From UBA4802 sp964509195 (lineage in GTDB: Bacteria > Spirochaetota > UBA4802 > UB4802): DNA of 64,000 nucleotides. The notes under the pieces were generated by a model, which worked only from the letters and a program-made list of their open reading frames with translations, did not search any database and was not told where the DNA came from. Made by a program: the position numbers and the translations under genes. Positions 37,792-45,542 of this stretch are shown here, one piece after another. The DNA is taken from positions 76,007-140,006 of the forward strand of contig CAZDWJ010000008.1 in the NCBI GenBank assembly GCA_964509195.1. Reading direction: 5' to 3'. The number at the start of each line of letters is the position of its first letter. Position 1 is the stretch's first letter.

Positions 37792-38556
37792 TTATCCAAA
37801 TTTACCAGTTATGTAATTTTCGGTCATCTGCTTTTCTGGTTTTGTAAACATGATTTCGGTTTTATTTACTTCAATGAGCTTACCCATATAAAAAAATGCA
37901 GTATAATCGCTCACACGAGCTGCCTGTTGCATATTGTGTGTTACTATTATTATGGTGTATTGCTTTTTTAAATCTTGAATAAGCTCTTCAATCTTTTGCG
38001 TTGAGATGGGATCAAGCGCTGATGCTGGTTCATCCATTAGAATAATCTCAGGCTGCACAGCAATGGTACGCGCTATACAGAGCCGCTGTTGCTGACCTCC
38101 TGAAAGGCTCATAGCTGAATCATTGAGCCTGTCCTTTACCTCATCCCATAGAGCAGTGCGTTTTAATGAATCCTCAACAATACGTTCTATAGTGTACCTG
38201 TCTTTAATACCATTTATCTTAAGCCCGTATGCAATATTATCAAAGATTGATTTTGGGAATGGATTTGATTTCTGAAACACCATTCCAACTCTTCGACGCA
38301 GTTGTGTAACATCATACCTGGTATGGTATATGGATTCATTATCTATGACTAATTCCCCTTCAATTCTGGTATACGGAATAATATCATTCATCCTGTTGAT
38401 GCAGCGCAGGAATGTTGATTTCCCACATCCTGAAGGTCCAATCAGTGCCATTACTGTGTTTTTATACACTGTTAAGTCAATATTGAAAAGAGCCTGATTA
38501 TCACCGTAAAAAAAAGATAGATTTTCTGCTTTAACCTTTACTGTGTTTTCAGACAT
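37792..38556 (-). CDS. pstB: Phosphate ABC transporter ATPase PstB
   Basis: 254 residues. Walker A GPSGCGKST at about 38, Q-loop GMVFQKSNPFPKSIFDN typical of PstB, ABC signature LSGGQQQRLCIARTIA, Walker B IILMDEPASALDP, and H-loop THNMQQAARVSDYTAFFYMG. It powers phosphate import with PstC and PstA, which are encoded on the other strand about 4 kb away. It is the first gene of pstB-phoU-phoB-phoR and is divergent from pstS. Confidence 0.96.
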   Translation of the reverse strand: MSENTVKVKAENLSFFYGDNQALFNIDLTVYKNTVMALIGPSGCGKSTFLRCINRMNDIIPYTRIEGELVIDNESIYHTRYDVTQLRRRVGMVFQKSNPFPKSIFDNIAYGLKINGIKDRYTIERIVEDSLKRTALWDEVKDRLNDSAMSLSGGQQQRLCIARTIAVQPEIILMDEPASALDPISTQKIEELIQDLKKQYTIIIVTHNMQQAARVSDYTAFFYMGKLIEVNKTEIMFTKPEKQMTENYITGKFG

Positions 38557-38591
38557 ATATCACCGTTATTTTATTTCTTTATACAACTGAC

Positions 38592-38669
38592 TTTGATTAA
38601 TAGAATCAAATCACTCAAAGGTTAAGAATTTATAATGATAATATAAAGAAAATGTTAAGTTTCTATAAC
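38592..38669. promoter_or_regulatory. Candidate PhoB-binding repeats between pstB and pstS
   Basis: GTTAAGAATTTATAAT (38621-38636) and GTTAAGTTTCTATAAC (38654-38669) are direct repeats 33 bases apart, about three helical turns. PhoB-type regulators bind direct repeats. A palindrome TTTGATTAATAGAATCAAA lies at 38592-38610. The region sits between divergent pstB and pstS1, where control of both would be expected. Confidence 0.4.
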
Positions 38670-38824
38670 AAAAAAATGTAATGCACTTGACTATTCCCAT
38701 AATACAAATAGAAAATTAATCGTATCTTTATAAAATTTTCATAATAGCGGGATACTTATTACACCAGGTGAAAGTAGTTATTGTGATTTACACAATAGTT
38801 ATTAAAATATAACAGGAGGCCATA

Positions 38825-39655
38825 ATGAAGGTCAAGAGTTTTTCAGTTTTTTTAATGATAATGGCGTTAATAAGCTCATTATCAATTGGTTTTTCACAGA
38901 CTAAAGGATCAAAAGTAGTTATTAAAGGTTCAACAACAGTATTGCCGATAGCTCAGAAAGCACTGGAAGCATTTTATGAAAAGACAAAGATTGTCATAAG
39001 TCTTTCGGGCACCGGTTCAGGCGATGGGATTAAATCACTTATTGATGGCAGCTGTGACATCGCAAATTCTTCAAGAGAAATGAAACCTGAAGAATTAAGT
39101 CTGGCAAAATCTAAGGGTGAAAAGATTAAAGAAGTTGCTATCGCGTATGATATGATAGTCCCAGTCGTGCATCCTTCAAATCCAGTAAAAAATCTTTCCA
39201 TGGCTCAGCTGAAAGCTATTTATGAAGGCGCTATCACCAACTGGAGCCAGGTAGGTGGCAATAATGAAAGGATAGTAGTAATATCTCGCGACTCAAGTTC
39301 CGGTACATTTGAAGTATGGGAAACCAAAGTTATGAAGAAAGCGGAGGTCCGTAAGGATGCGTTATTACAGGCATCTAATGGTGCAATAGTATCAGTTGTT
39401 TCAAAGAATAAAAGAGCCATTGGATATATAGGTTTTGGATATCTTGATGACAGGGTAAAAGCATTAACAGTTAATAATGTTGAACCAACAATCCCTAATG
39501 GCAAATCAGGTGTATATCCTATAGCCCGTAAATTGTATATGTATGTTAATGAAGTGAAAATCAAACCAGAAGCCCAGCAATTTATAGATTTTATCCTTTC
39601 AAAAGAAGGACAGCAGATTGTGAAAGCAGCAGGTTTTATACCACTCACTGATTAA
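38825..39655 (+). CDS. pstS: Phosphate-binding protein PstS (copy 1, signal-peptidase I type)
   Basis: 276 residues with an AGGAGG site. The signal peptide (FSVFLMIMALISSLSIGFSQ) has no lipobox, so the protein is probably free in the periplasm. Phosphate-site residues are seen in IKGSTTVLPIAQK, LSGTGSGDGIKSLIDGSCDI and SRDSSSGTFEVWETKVM. It delivers phosphate to PstCA. A second, about 70% similar (by eye), lipidated copy follows after a terminator. Confidence 0.94.
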   Translation: MKVKSFSVFLMIMALISSLSIGFSQTKGSKVVIKGSTTVLPIAQKALEAFYEKTKIVISLSGTGSGDGIKSLIDGSCDIANSSREMKPEELSLAKSKGEKIKEVAIAYDMIVPVVHPSNPVKNLSMAQLKAIYEGAITNWSQVGGNNERIVVISRDSSSGTFEVWETKVMKKAEVRKDALLQASNGAIVSVVSKNKRAIGYIGFGYLDDRVKALTVNNVEPTIPNGKSGVYPIARKLYMYVNEVKIKPEAQQFIDFILSKEGQQIVKAAGFIPLTD

Positions 39656-39680
39656 TGTACATACAAAATATTGATTTATA

Positions 39681-39708
39681 AAACGCTACAGCAATGTAGC
39701 GTTTTTTG
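39681..39708 (+). terminator. Rho-independent terminator between the pstS copies
   Basis: The stem AAACGCTACA/TGTAGCGTTT with a 4-base loop is followed by TTTT, 25 bases past the first pstS stop. It separates the two copies or attenuates read-through into the second. Confidence 0.85.
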
Positions 39709-39807
39709 TTAAAAAAGTGTTGCAAAAGATTGGAATGACTGATAGATTAAAAAAGGAACGGGGCTAAGGGCTAGGTAAATAATTTAATTCTCTATGGAGG
39801 GTACAAC

Positions 39808-40635
39808 ATGAAAATAAAAAGTATCATATTTTTTATATTGATATTTGTTATCGCAATAGTACTGAGCATGTCGTGTTCAAAAGAAGCTAAGGAGAAAATT
39901 GTTATAAAAGGGTCAACTACGGTGTTGCCCATTACCCAAAAAGCTGCGGAAGCTTTTTATGAAAAAAATAAAATTGTCATTTCTCTTTCAGGTACTGGCT
40001 CAGGTGACGGGATTAAGTCTTTAATTAATGGTAGCTGTGATATTGCCAATTCTTCACGGGAGATGCATCCAGAAGAATTAGACCTGGCAAAACGTAAAGG
40101 TGAAGTAATAAAAGAAGTGGCAATTGCGTTTGATATGATAGTTCCTATTGTGCATCCTTCAAACCCTGTTTCAAATCTCACGTTGCATCAGTTAAAAGCA
40201 ATATATGAAGGGTCAGTCAAAAACTGGAAGGATGTTGGTGGAAAAGATGAAGCTATCGTTGTCATTTCACGCGATTCAAGTTCGGGCACATTTGAAGTGT
40301 GGGAATCTAAAGTAATGAAACATGGTGAAGTGCGTAAAGACGCACTACTGCAGGCTTCTAACGGAGCTATCGTGCAGACTGTATCACAAAACCTTAAAGC
40401 AATAGGTTATGTGGGTTACGGATATCTGAATGACAGAGTGAAGCCATTATTTGTAAATAATGTTGAACCAACAATTGACAATGGAAAAAGTGGCAAATAT
40501 CCTATAGCTCGCAAACTCTATATGTATGTGAATGAAGTAAAAATAAAGCCAGCCGCACAAGCATTCATAGATTTCATGCTATCTGATGAAGGTCAGGCGA
40601 TAGTGAAAGAGGCGGGCTTTATTCCGGTTAAATAG
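39808..40635 (+). CDS. pstS: Phosphate-binding lipoprotein PstS (copy 2)
   Basis: 275 residues. The signal is a lipobox (LSMSC, Cys at about 23), unlike copy 1. The binding-site segments are nearly the same (GSTTVLPITQK, LSGTGSGDGIKSLINGSCDI, SRDSSSGTFEVWESKVM). A tandem duplication with divergence in export route is the likely origin. It has its own GGAGGG site (TATGGAGGGTACAAC before the ATG). Confidence 0.93.
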   Translation: MKIKSIIFFILIFVIAIVLSMSCSKEAKEKIVIKGSTTVLPITQKAAEAFYEKNKIVISLSGTGSGDGIKSLINGSCDIANSSREMHPEELDLAKRKGEVIKEVAIAFDMIVPIVHPSNPVSNLTLHQLKAIYEGSVKNWKDVGGKDEAIVVISRDSSSGTFEVWESKVMKHGEVRKDALLQASNGAIVQTVSQNLKAIGYVGYGYLNDRVKPLFVNNVEPTIDNGKSGKYPIARKLYMYVNEVKIKPAAQAFIDFMLSDEGQAIVKEAGFIPVK

Positions 40636-40815
40636 TATCGTGTCGTTTTTATACGGTATTGTTATAGTTTAAATAATTAAACTCAGTCCATAATTTTTGG
40701 GAAAATTTAAAAAATGATAACTCAATATTTTCTATGATTAAAAAATAATAATATATGGTGTAAAACCACCAGATTAAGGAATGGTATATGAGCAGTTTAT
40801 AATAAGAGGTAATTT

Positions 40816-40962
40816 ATGATGAACGATCTATTGCCATATTTGGGGGTTGCGTTATTAAAACAGTATAAGAAAGGAACGTTCTTCTATTTTCAAAATTTTC
40901 AAATAGGACAAATTACATTCAATTATAAAAGAATATTTCTGTTACAGCCAAAGTATTTCTAA
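40816..40962 (+). CDS. Possible small ORF (48 aa) or 5' part of the next gene
   Basis: ATG at 40816 with AGAGGT 7 bases upstream. Encodes MMNDLLPYLGVALLKQYKKG and on to LLQPKYF. No family is recognised. The next ORF's frame stays open upstream to 40929 without any ATG, overlapping this ORF. The two could therefore be one gene split by a frameshift near 40930-40960. Confidence 0.3.
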   Translation: MMNDLLPYLGVALLKQYKKGTFFYFQNFQIGQITFNYKRIFLLQPKYF

Positions 40963-40997
40963 ATATTCCTACTCTAGCTACTTTTGATTTTAGCATT

Positions 40998-41543
40998 ATG
41001 GAATTTGAAAAATTTATTTTTAGTTTACCAGATACACCTAGTTTTATTCATCTAAAAAATTTTTATGAAAGTTATTATAATAATAGTTCTGATAAAACAA
41101 TTGTTGTTCCCGTTTTAGACCACAATCTAATTGATATAGATAACTGTATAGCTGGCTATCTTTGGGAGGAAGAAGTTGATGGAAATGGGCTAGTTTTTGT
41201 ACCATTTAAATCATTTGAATTAGTTAAGAATTATATACCCTCTTTTATTGAAAAAGGAGAACAACCTTTAAACGTAATAGCTTTTGACTTTTTACTATGT
41301 GCTATATCAGAAAATAAAAATATACCAGCAATGCAACCATATTTAAAAGCTATGTTACATATGAATGATATTGAAGAAGATTATTATTATGATAGTGGGG
41401 TGAGTATAGTTATATATTTTTTAGATGCAATAAAGGTATGGAGATCTAAAAATATTAAACCATTAAGAGATGAACTAAAGATGAAATTGAAAAGATATGA
41501 AAGAGGAATGCAAAAATGGAATGAAACACAAAACGAAAAATGA
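40998..41543 (+). CDS. Hypothetical protein, possibly 5'-truncated
   Basis: 181 residues from the ATG at 40998, which has no ribosome site. The frame extends 23 codons further up (reading KNISVTAKVFLNIPTLATFD) with no start codon. The body is soluble and acidic then basic, with YLWEEEVDGNGLVFVPFKSFELVKN and a C-terminal KMKLKRYERGMQKW helix. It matches no family I know. The base composition is more AT-rich than the neighbours, and the gene is isolated by long gaps, both suggesting acquired DNA. It may be an orphan immunity or accessory protein; this is speculation. Confidence 0.5.
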   Translation: MEFEKFIFSLPDTPSFIHLKNFYESYYNNSSDKTIVVPVLDHNLIDIDNCIAGYLWEEEVDGNGLVFVPFKSFELVKNYIPSFIEKGEQPLNVIAFDFLLCAISENKNIPAMQPYLKAMLHMNDIEEDYYYDSGVSIVIYFLDAIKVWRSKNIKPLRDELKMKLKRYERGMQKWNETQNEK

Positions 41544-41777
41544 AGCCGCATAATAAGCACGTCCATTAAAGTAGTTTTTAATAGAACACCATGCTTTATA
41601 GATGCTGTTATGACGTATTATACATATTTATGAGATACCAAAGGGGCTAAAGAGGGGTTATTAATAAATGCTCAATTTTGGTAAAAAATATCCAGAAGAG
41701 CAATTAATTGTGGAGTGTATCATTTTTAACAGGCAGTGTTATTTTCTATATTCAAATTGAATTTAGCTGAGGTAAGT

Positions 41778-42839
41778 ATGAAGTTGTGTACTATCAAAGC
41801 CGGGCAAAGAGCCTACAGTATAATTATAGATGAAGGATTACAAAAAGAAAGAATTAAATGTGTACTTGGTGCTGCAGGTGGGCCAAAGTGGCTTGTGTTG
41901 TATGGACTGGACAAGGCTATATATACACAGTTTTTAACAAAACGAAAAAGCCCCGTGCAATTAATTGGTTCTTCTATTGCAACATGGCGCTTTGCTGCAC
42001 TGGCACAAAAGGATGGTGAAAGGGCAATAGATATTTTTAAAGAGCGGTATATGGCACAAAAATATTCGCTTAATCCTAACAGAGAAGAGATAACCGCTGA
42101 GACAGCGGCAATTCTGGAAACGTATTTACCCGACAGCAAGATACAAGAGATACTTACACATCCGGTACTTAGGCTTTGCATTATTACTGCACGCGCAAAA
42201 CATCTGCTACAGTATGAACACAAATATCCACTAATGGCAGGACTTGCTTTTACCGCACTTACCAATGCAGTGAGCAGAAAATTATTGCAGATAGATTTTG
42301 ACAGATTTATATTCTATGATAAAAGGGAGTTTCCCTCGTTTATCAGGTGGGATGACTTTAATACTCAGTACATTCCGCTTGATGGCACAAACATAAAAAA
42401 AGCCATTATGGCTTCAGGTGCTATCCCACTTGTGATGAAAGGGGTGCCCTTTACATACAATGGGCATACTACAATGCTGCGTGATGGTGGGCTTGTGGAT
42501 TATCAGATGGATCTGCCGCTAACGCTGAATGGTGGTATTGCGCTGTATCCACATTACCGTGACAGCATTATATCGGGGTGGTTTGACAAAGCGTTACCGT
42601 ACCGCAGGAGGCAACACAACCTGGAGGATATCTGTATTATTTCGCCTAATAAAGAAGCTATTTTCTCACTGCCGTATAAAAAGATCCCTGACAGAAATGA
42701 TTTTTATACATTTGCAGGCAATGATAAAGAACGCCTCTCGTTCTGGGAAAAGGCAGTTGAATTGGGTATACACATGGCAGAAGAATTTATGGAACTGGTG
42801 GACAGTGGAAAAATTAAAGACAGGGTTGTGTTATTGTAG
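41778..42839 (+). CDS. Patatin-like phospholipase family protein
   Basis: 353 residues from the ATG at 41778, with TGAGGT upstream. An in-frame start at 41736 has no ribosome site. The patatin catalytic elements are GAAGGPKWLVLYG (oxyanion glycines), the nucleophile in LIGSSIATWRFAA (GSSIA in place of GxSxG), and the Asp of MLRDGGLVDYQMD (DGG). It would hydrolyse an acyl ester of a lipid. No signal peptide is seen. The acyl-CoA dehydrogenase gene follows in the same orientation after 165 bases. Confidence 0.85.
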   Translation: MKLCTIKAGQRAYSIIIDEGLQKERIKCVLGAAGGPKWLVLYGLDKAIYTQFLTKRKSPVQLIGSSIATWRFAALAQKDGERAIDIFKERYMAQKYSLNPNREEITAETAAILETYLPDSKIQEILTHPVLRLCIITARAKHLLQYEHKYPLMAGLAFTALTNAVSRKLLQIDFDRFIFYDKREFPSFIRWDDFNTQYIPLDGTNIKKAIMASGAIPLVMKGVPFTYNGHTTMLRDGGLVDYQMDLPLTLNGGIALYPHYRDSIISGWFDKALPYRRRQHNLEDICIISPNKEAIFSLPYKKIPDRNDFYTFAGNDKERLSFWEKAVELGIHMAEEFMELVDSGKIKDRVVLL

Positions 42840-42856
42840 GGCGATAGTTACTGCAT
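42839..42856 (+). repeat. 18-base repeat GGGCGATAGTTACTGCAT, copy 2
   Basis: Begins at the last base of the patatin-like gene's stop codon and runs into the intergenic region. Identical to 8367-8384. The two copies lie in unrelated contexts, which shows the word is not driven by protein coding. Confidence 0.8.
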
Positions 42857-43003
42857 GAGGGATGCGAAGGGTAAAAAAATCACATTAACAATTAAAAAAA
42901 TTAGTTGATTAAAAAAATACATAACACTGTAATTTTTTCTTTACAAACAGTCAGTAAAATGATATACTCAAATTTGTTACTATAATTTGAATAGGGGTGG
43001 AGT

Positions 43004-44701
43004 ATGATTCTTTTAAATCCAAAAAAGTACAATGTACAATTTTCTGACAAAGAGTCAGAAGATATTATGAAAAAAACCATTAATTTTTTTGAGACCAAAG
43101 GCTTAAAAAAGATACTGGATGATGACCACAACTGTGTGTGGTATGATGACTTTTTACAGTTTCAGAAAGACAATCAGATTTTTGCAAAGCTGTTCACGCC
43201 AAAAGGGTATGGTGATGGTGATAGTCGATGGGACACCTACCGCATAGTCAACTTTGCTGAGATTTTGGGTTTTTATGGCCTGTGCTACTGGTATACATTT
43301 CAGGTTTCGCAGCTTGGGCTTGGGCCAATCTGGATTGGTAAAAACGAAGAGGTAAAGCAGAAAGCTGCTAAGCTTTTAAAAGAAGGTGCTATCTTTGCGT
43401 TTGGTTTGTCAGAAAAAGAACATGGTGCTGACATCTACTCAAGTGATATGATGCTGTATCCTAACGGCGATGGTACCTATAGAGCTAATGGCGATAAATA
43501 CTACATTGGCAATGGTAACAAAGCTGCTATGGTTTCCACATTTGGTAAGTTTGCTGATACAGGTGATTATGTATTTTTTGTAGTGGATTCGCAGCATCCA
43601 AAGTATGAGTGCATAAAAAATGTTATTCATAACCAGTCATATGTTGCTGAGTATGCATTGCACGATTATCCTATAACTGAAGCTGATATCCTTGATAAAG
43701 GCAGGGATGCGTGGGATGCTTCGCTCAATACCATTAATATATGTAAATTTAATTTAGGATGGGGTTCCATTGGTATTGCAACACACTGTTTTTATGAAGC
43801 ATTGAACCACGCTGCACACCGCAACCTTTATGGCAAATATGTGACTGAATTTCCACACATCAAACAGTTCTTTGTTGATTCGTACACACGGCTTGTGGCA
43901 ATGAAGTTGTTTGCACTGCGCGCTACTGACTATATGCGAAGCGCCAATGAAAATGACAAACGGTATTTGCTGTACAATCCTATGGTTAAAATGAAAGTGA
44001 CCACACAGGGCGAAGAGGTTATTAACCTGCTGTGGGATATCATTGCTGCTAAAGGCTTTGAAAAGGATACCTACTTCCACATGGCTGCACGTGATATCAG
44101 GGCATTGCCAAAACTGGAAGGCACTGTGCACGTTAACATGGCACTCATTATTAAATTTATGTTTAACTACTTCTTTAATCCAAAAGAATTCCCCGAAGTA
44201 CCCCAGCGGCTTGATGCAGCTAATGATGATTTTCTTTTTAATCAGGGGCCAACAAAAGGATTGGGCAAGATTCAATTCCACGATTATAACATTGCGTATA
44301 ATAGCGTGAGCCTGCCCAACGTTGAGATTTTCAAAAAGCAGATTAATGCATTCAAGGATTTCATGATGGGTGCAACCCCTGACCAGAAACAGGCTGAAGA
44401 CATTGACTTTTTACTATCAATTGGTGAACTTTTTACACTGGTTGCGTATGGTCAGCTTATCCTTGAGAACAAGAAGATTTACAATGTGGAAGATGATTTG
44501 ATTGATCAGATCTTTGATTTTATGATCAGAGATTTTTCAAAATTTGCTTTACAGATTTATTCCAAGACTAGCAGTACCGCAAAGCAGCAGGAGCTGTGTT
44601 TAAAGATGATACAGAAGCCTGTGGTTGATCATGACAGGTATAACCGTGTGCTTGAAAAGTATGTGTATTCACAGGTTGATGCGTATCAGATGAATGAGTA
44701 G
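43004..44701 (+). CDS. Acyl-CoA dehydrogenase family flavoprotein
   Basis: 565 residues, longer than the usual ~380, with an extended C-terminal domain (about 430-565) as in long acyl-CoA dehydrogenases. The core features are FGLSEKEHGADIYSSDMML at about 138 and the flavin- and substrate-binding segments following it, with YGKYVTEFPHIKQFFVDSY in the helical domain. It oxidises an acyl-CoA to the 2-enoyl-CoA with FAD. GGGGTGGAG precedes the ATG. It ends in a long terminator hairpin. Electron acceptor genes (ETF) are not nearby. Confidence 0.85.
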   Translation: MILLNPKKYNVQFSDKESEDIMKKTINFFETKGLKKILDDDHNCVWYDDFLQFQKDNQIFAKLFTPKGYGDGDSRWDTYRIVNFAEILGFYGLCYWYTFQVSQLGLGPIWIGKNEEVKQKAAKLLKEGAIFAFGLSEKEHGADIYSSDMMLYPNGDGTYRANGDKYYIGNGNKAAMVSTFGKFADTGDYVFFVVDSQHPKYECIKNVIHNQSYVAEYALHDYPITEADILDKGRDAWDASLNTINICKFNLGWGSIGIATHCFYEALNHAAHRNLYGKYVTEFPHIKQFFVDSYTRLVAMKLFALRATDYMRSANENDKRYLLYNPMVKMKVTTQGEEVINLLWDIIAAKGFEKDTYFHMAARDIRALPKLEGTVHVNMALIIKFMFNYFFNPKEFPEVPQRLDAANDDFLFNQGPTKGLGKIQFHDYNIAYNSVSLPNVEIFKKQINAFKDFMMGATPDQKQAEDIDFLLSIGELFTLVAYGQLILENKKIYNVEDDLIDQIFDFMIRDFSKFALQIYSKTSSTAKQQELCLKMIQKPVVDHDRYNRVLEKYVYSQVDAYQMNE

Positions 44702-44712
44702 TGAAAACATCG

Positions 44713-44756
44713 CGGGGATGTGCGGATAGTTATGTATTATCTGCATCCCCGTTTTT
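44713..44756 (+). terminator. Terminator of the acyl-CoA dehydrogenase gene
   Basis: The outer stem CGGGGATG (44713-44720)/CATCCCCG (44744-44751) has an inner stem TGCGGATA/TATCTGCA and is followed by TTTTT. It overlaps the 3' end of the convergent nucleotidyltransferase gene. Confidence 0.8.
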
Positions 44757-45197
44757 GTATCCTATTGCTTCCAGATCAGCTAAATCCTGATATCTTCCTA
44801 ATGCCTTTTTATTTTTAATAAACTGTTCCTTCCCAATAAAGAGAACTTGTACATCTCCATAATTTCCTAATAGTGCATTATTATAAACTTCATCCCAGCT
44901 GACACCGGTTAGAGAGGTGATTAAATCAATTCTTAAAGGTGGGTAGCCCAATTGTATCACTGTATCAGGCTCCATGATATCTTTTTTTGTTATATTAAAG
45001 GAGGAAAAGCCAAAATCTTGCAACGCTTTGACAATTTTTTCTGCATTGCCTTCATCGCAACCTATAAATATATCAAGATCGCCTGTATATCTGGGATTTC
45101 CATGAAATGCCAGAGCATACGCTCCAACTATAACATACTGTGCATTATGATCGTTTAATAATTGTAACAACTCTTTGTAATCTTGATGTATTTCCAT
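44730..45197 (-). CDS. Nucleotidyltransferase (MNT/DUF6036-like)
   Basis: 155 residues from the ATG at 45197 (MEIHQDYKELLQLL); a start at 45227 is possible. The nucleotidyltransferase motif is VGAYALAFHGNPRYTGDLDIF, with the DxD metal pair, followed by RIDLITSLTGVSWDE. Such small transferases occur in two-gene modules with a short partner, several of which act as toxin-antitoxin systems by AMPylation. The partner-like ORF overlaps its 5' end. No toxicity can be inferred from sequence alone. Confidence 0.78.
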   Translation of the reverse strand: MEIHQDYKELLQLLNDHNAQYVIVGAYALAFHGNPRYTGDLDIFIGCDEGNAEKIVKALQDFGFSSFNITKKDIMEPDTVIQLGYPPLRIDLITSLTGVSWDEVYNNALLGNYGDVQVLFIGKEQFIKNKKALGRYQDLADLEAIGYKNGDADNT

Positions 45198-45333
45198 AGA
45201 TTTGCCTGCGTAATATTTCAACAGCACTTATTCGTTCTTCAGGAGTTTTTGTAATCCACCACTTATAATTGTCAGTGGGGGAACAATCTTTTATATTTTT
45301 CTTTACAGCATGAGTTTTTTTTAAGTGTTCCAT
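45145..45333 (-). CDS. Small partner protein of the nucleotidyltransferase
   Basis: 62 residues, overlapping the transferase gene by 53 bases in another frame. The segment WWITKTPEERISAVEILRRQ and RLQRVVTIIKRS matches a short protein commonly found just before DUF6036-type transferases (TPEERIxAVExLRRQxYG...RLQRV). It is probably the regulatory or antitoxin half of the pair. No clear ribosome site precedes the ATG. Confidence 0.65.
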   Translation of the reverse strand: MEHLKKTHAVKKNIKDCSPTDNYKWWITKTPEERISAVEILRRQIYGNTSRLQRVVTIIKRS

Positions 45334-45542
45334 ATTTGCATACTTATAGTATTAAATATTAAGATTAAAAATATACATTAATGGACTTTAAGTCAATAAG
45401 AATTTATATAGTCCATGTAAGGATTTTACCCTATTAACCAGTGACTGTTCACTGATAACGTAATAATGAATTTGCACTTGACACGGTAGTATCATTATAC
45501 CATTTATCATAACCATTACGCAAAAGAAAGAGGAAACAGACT

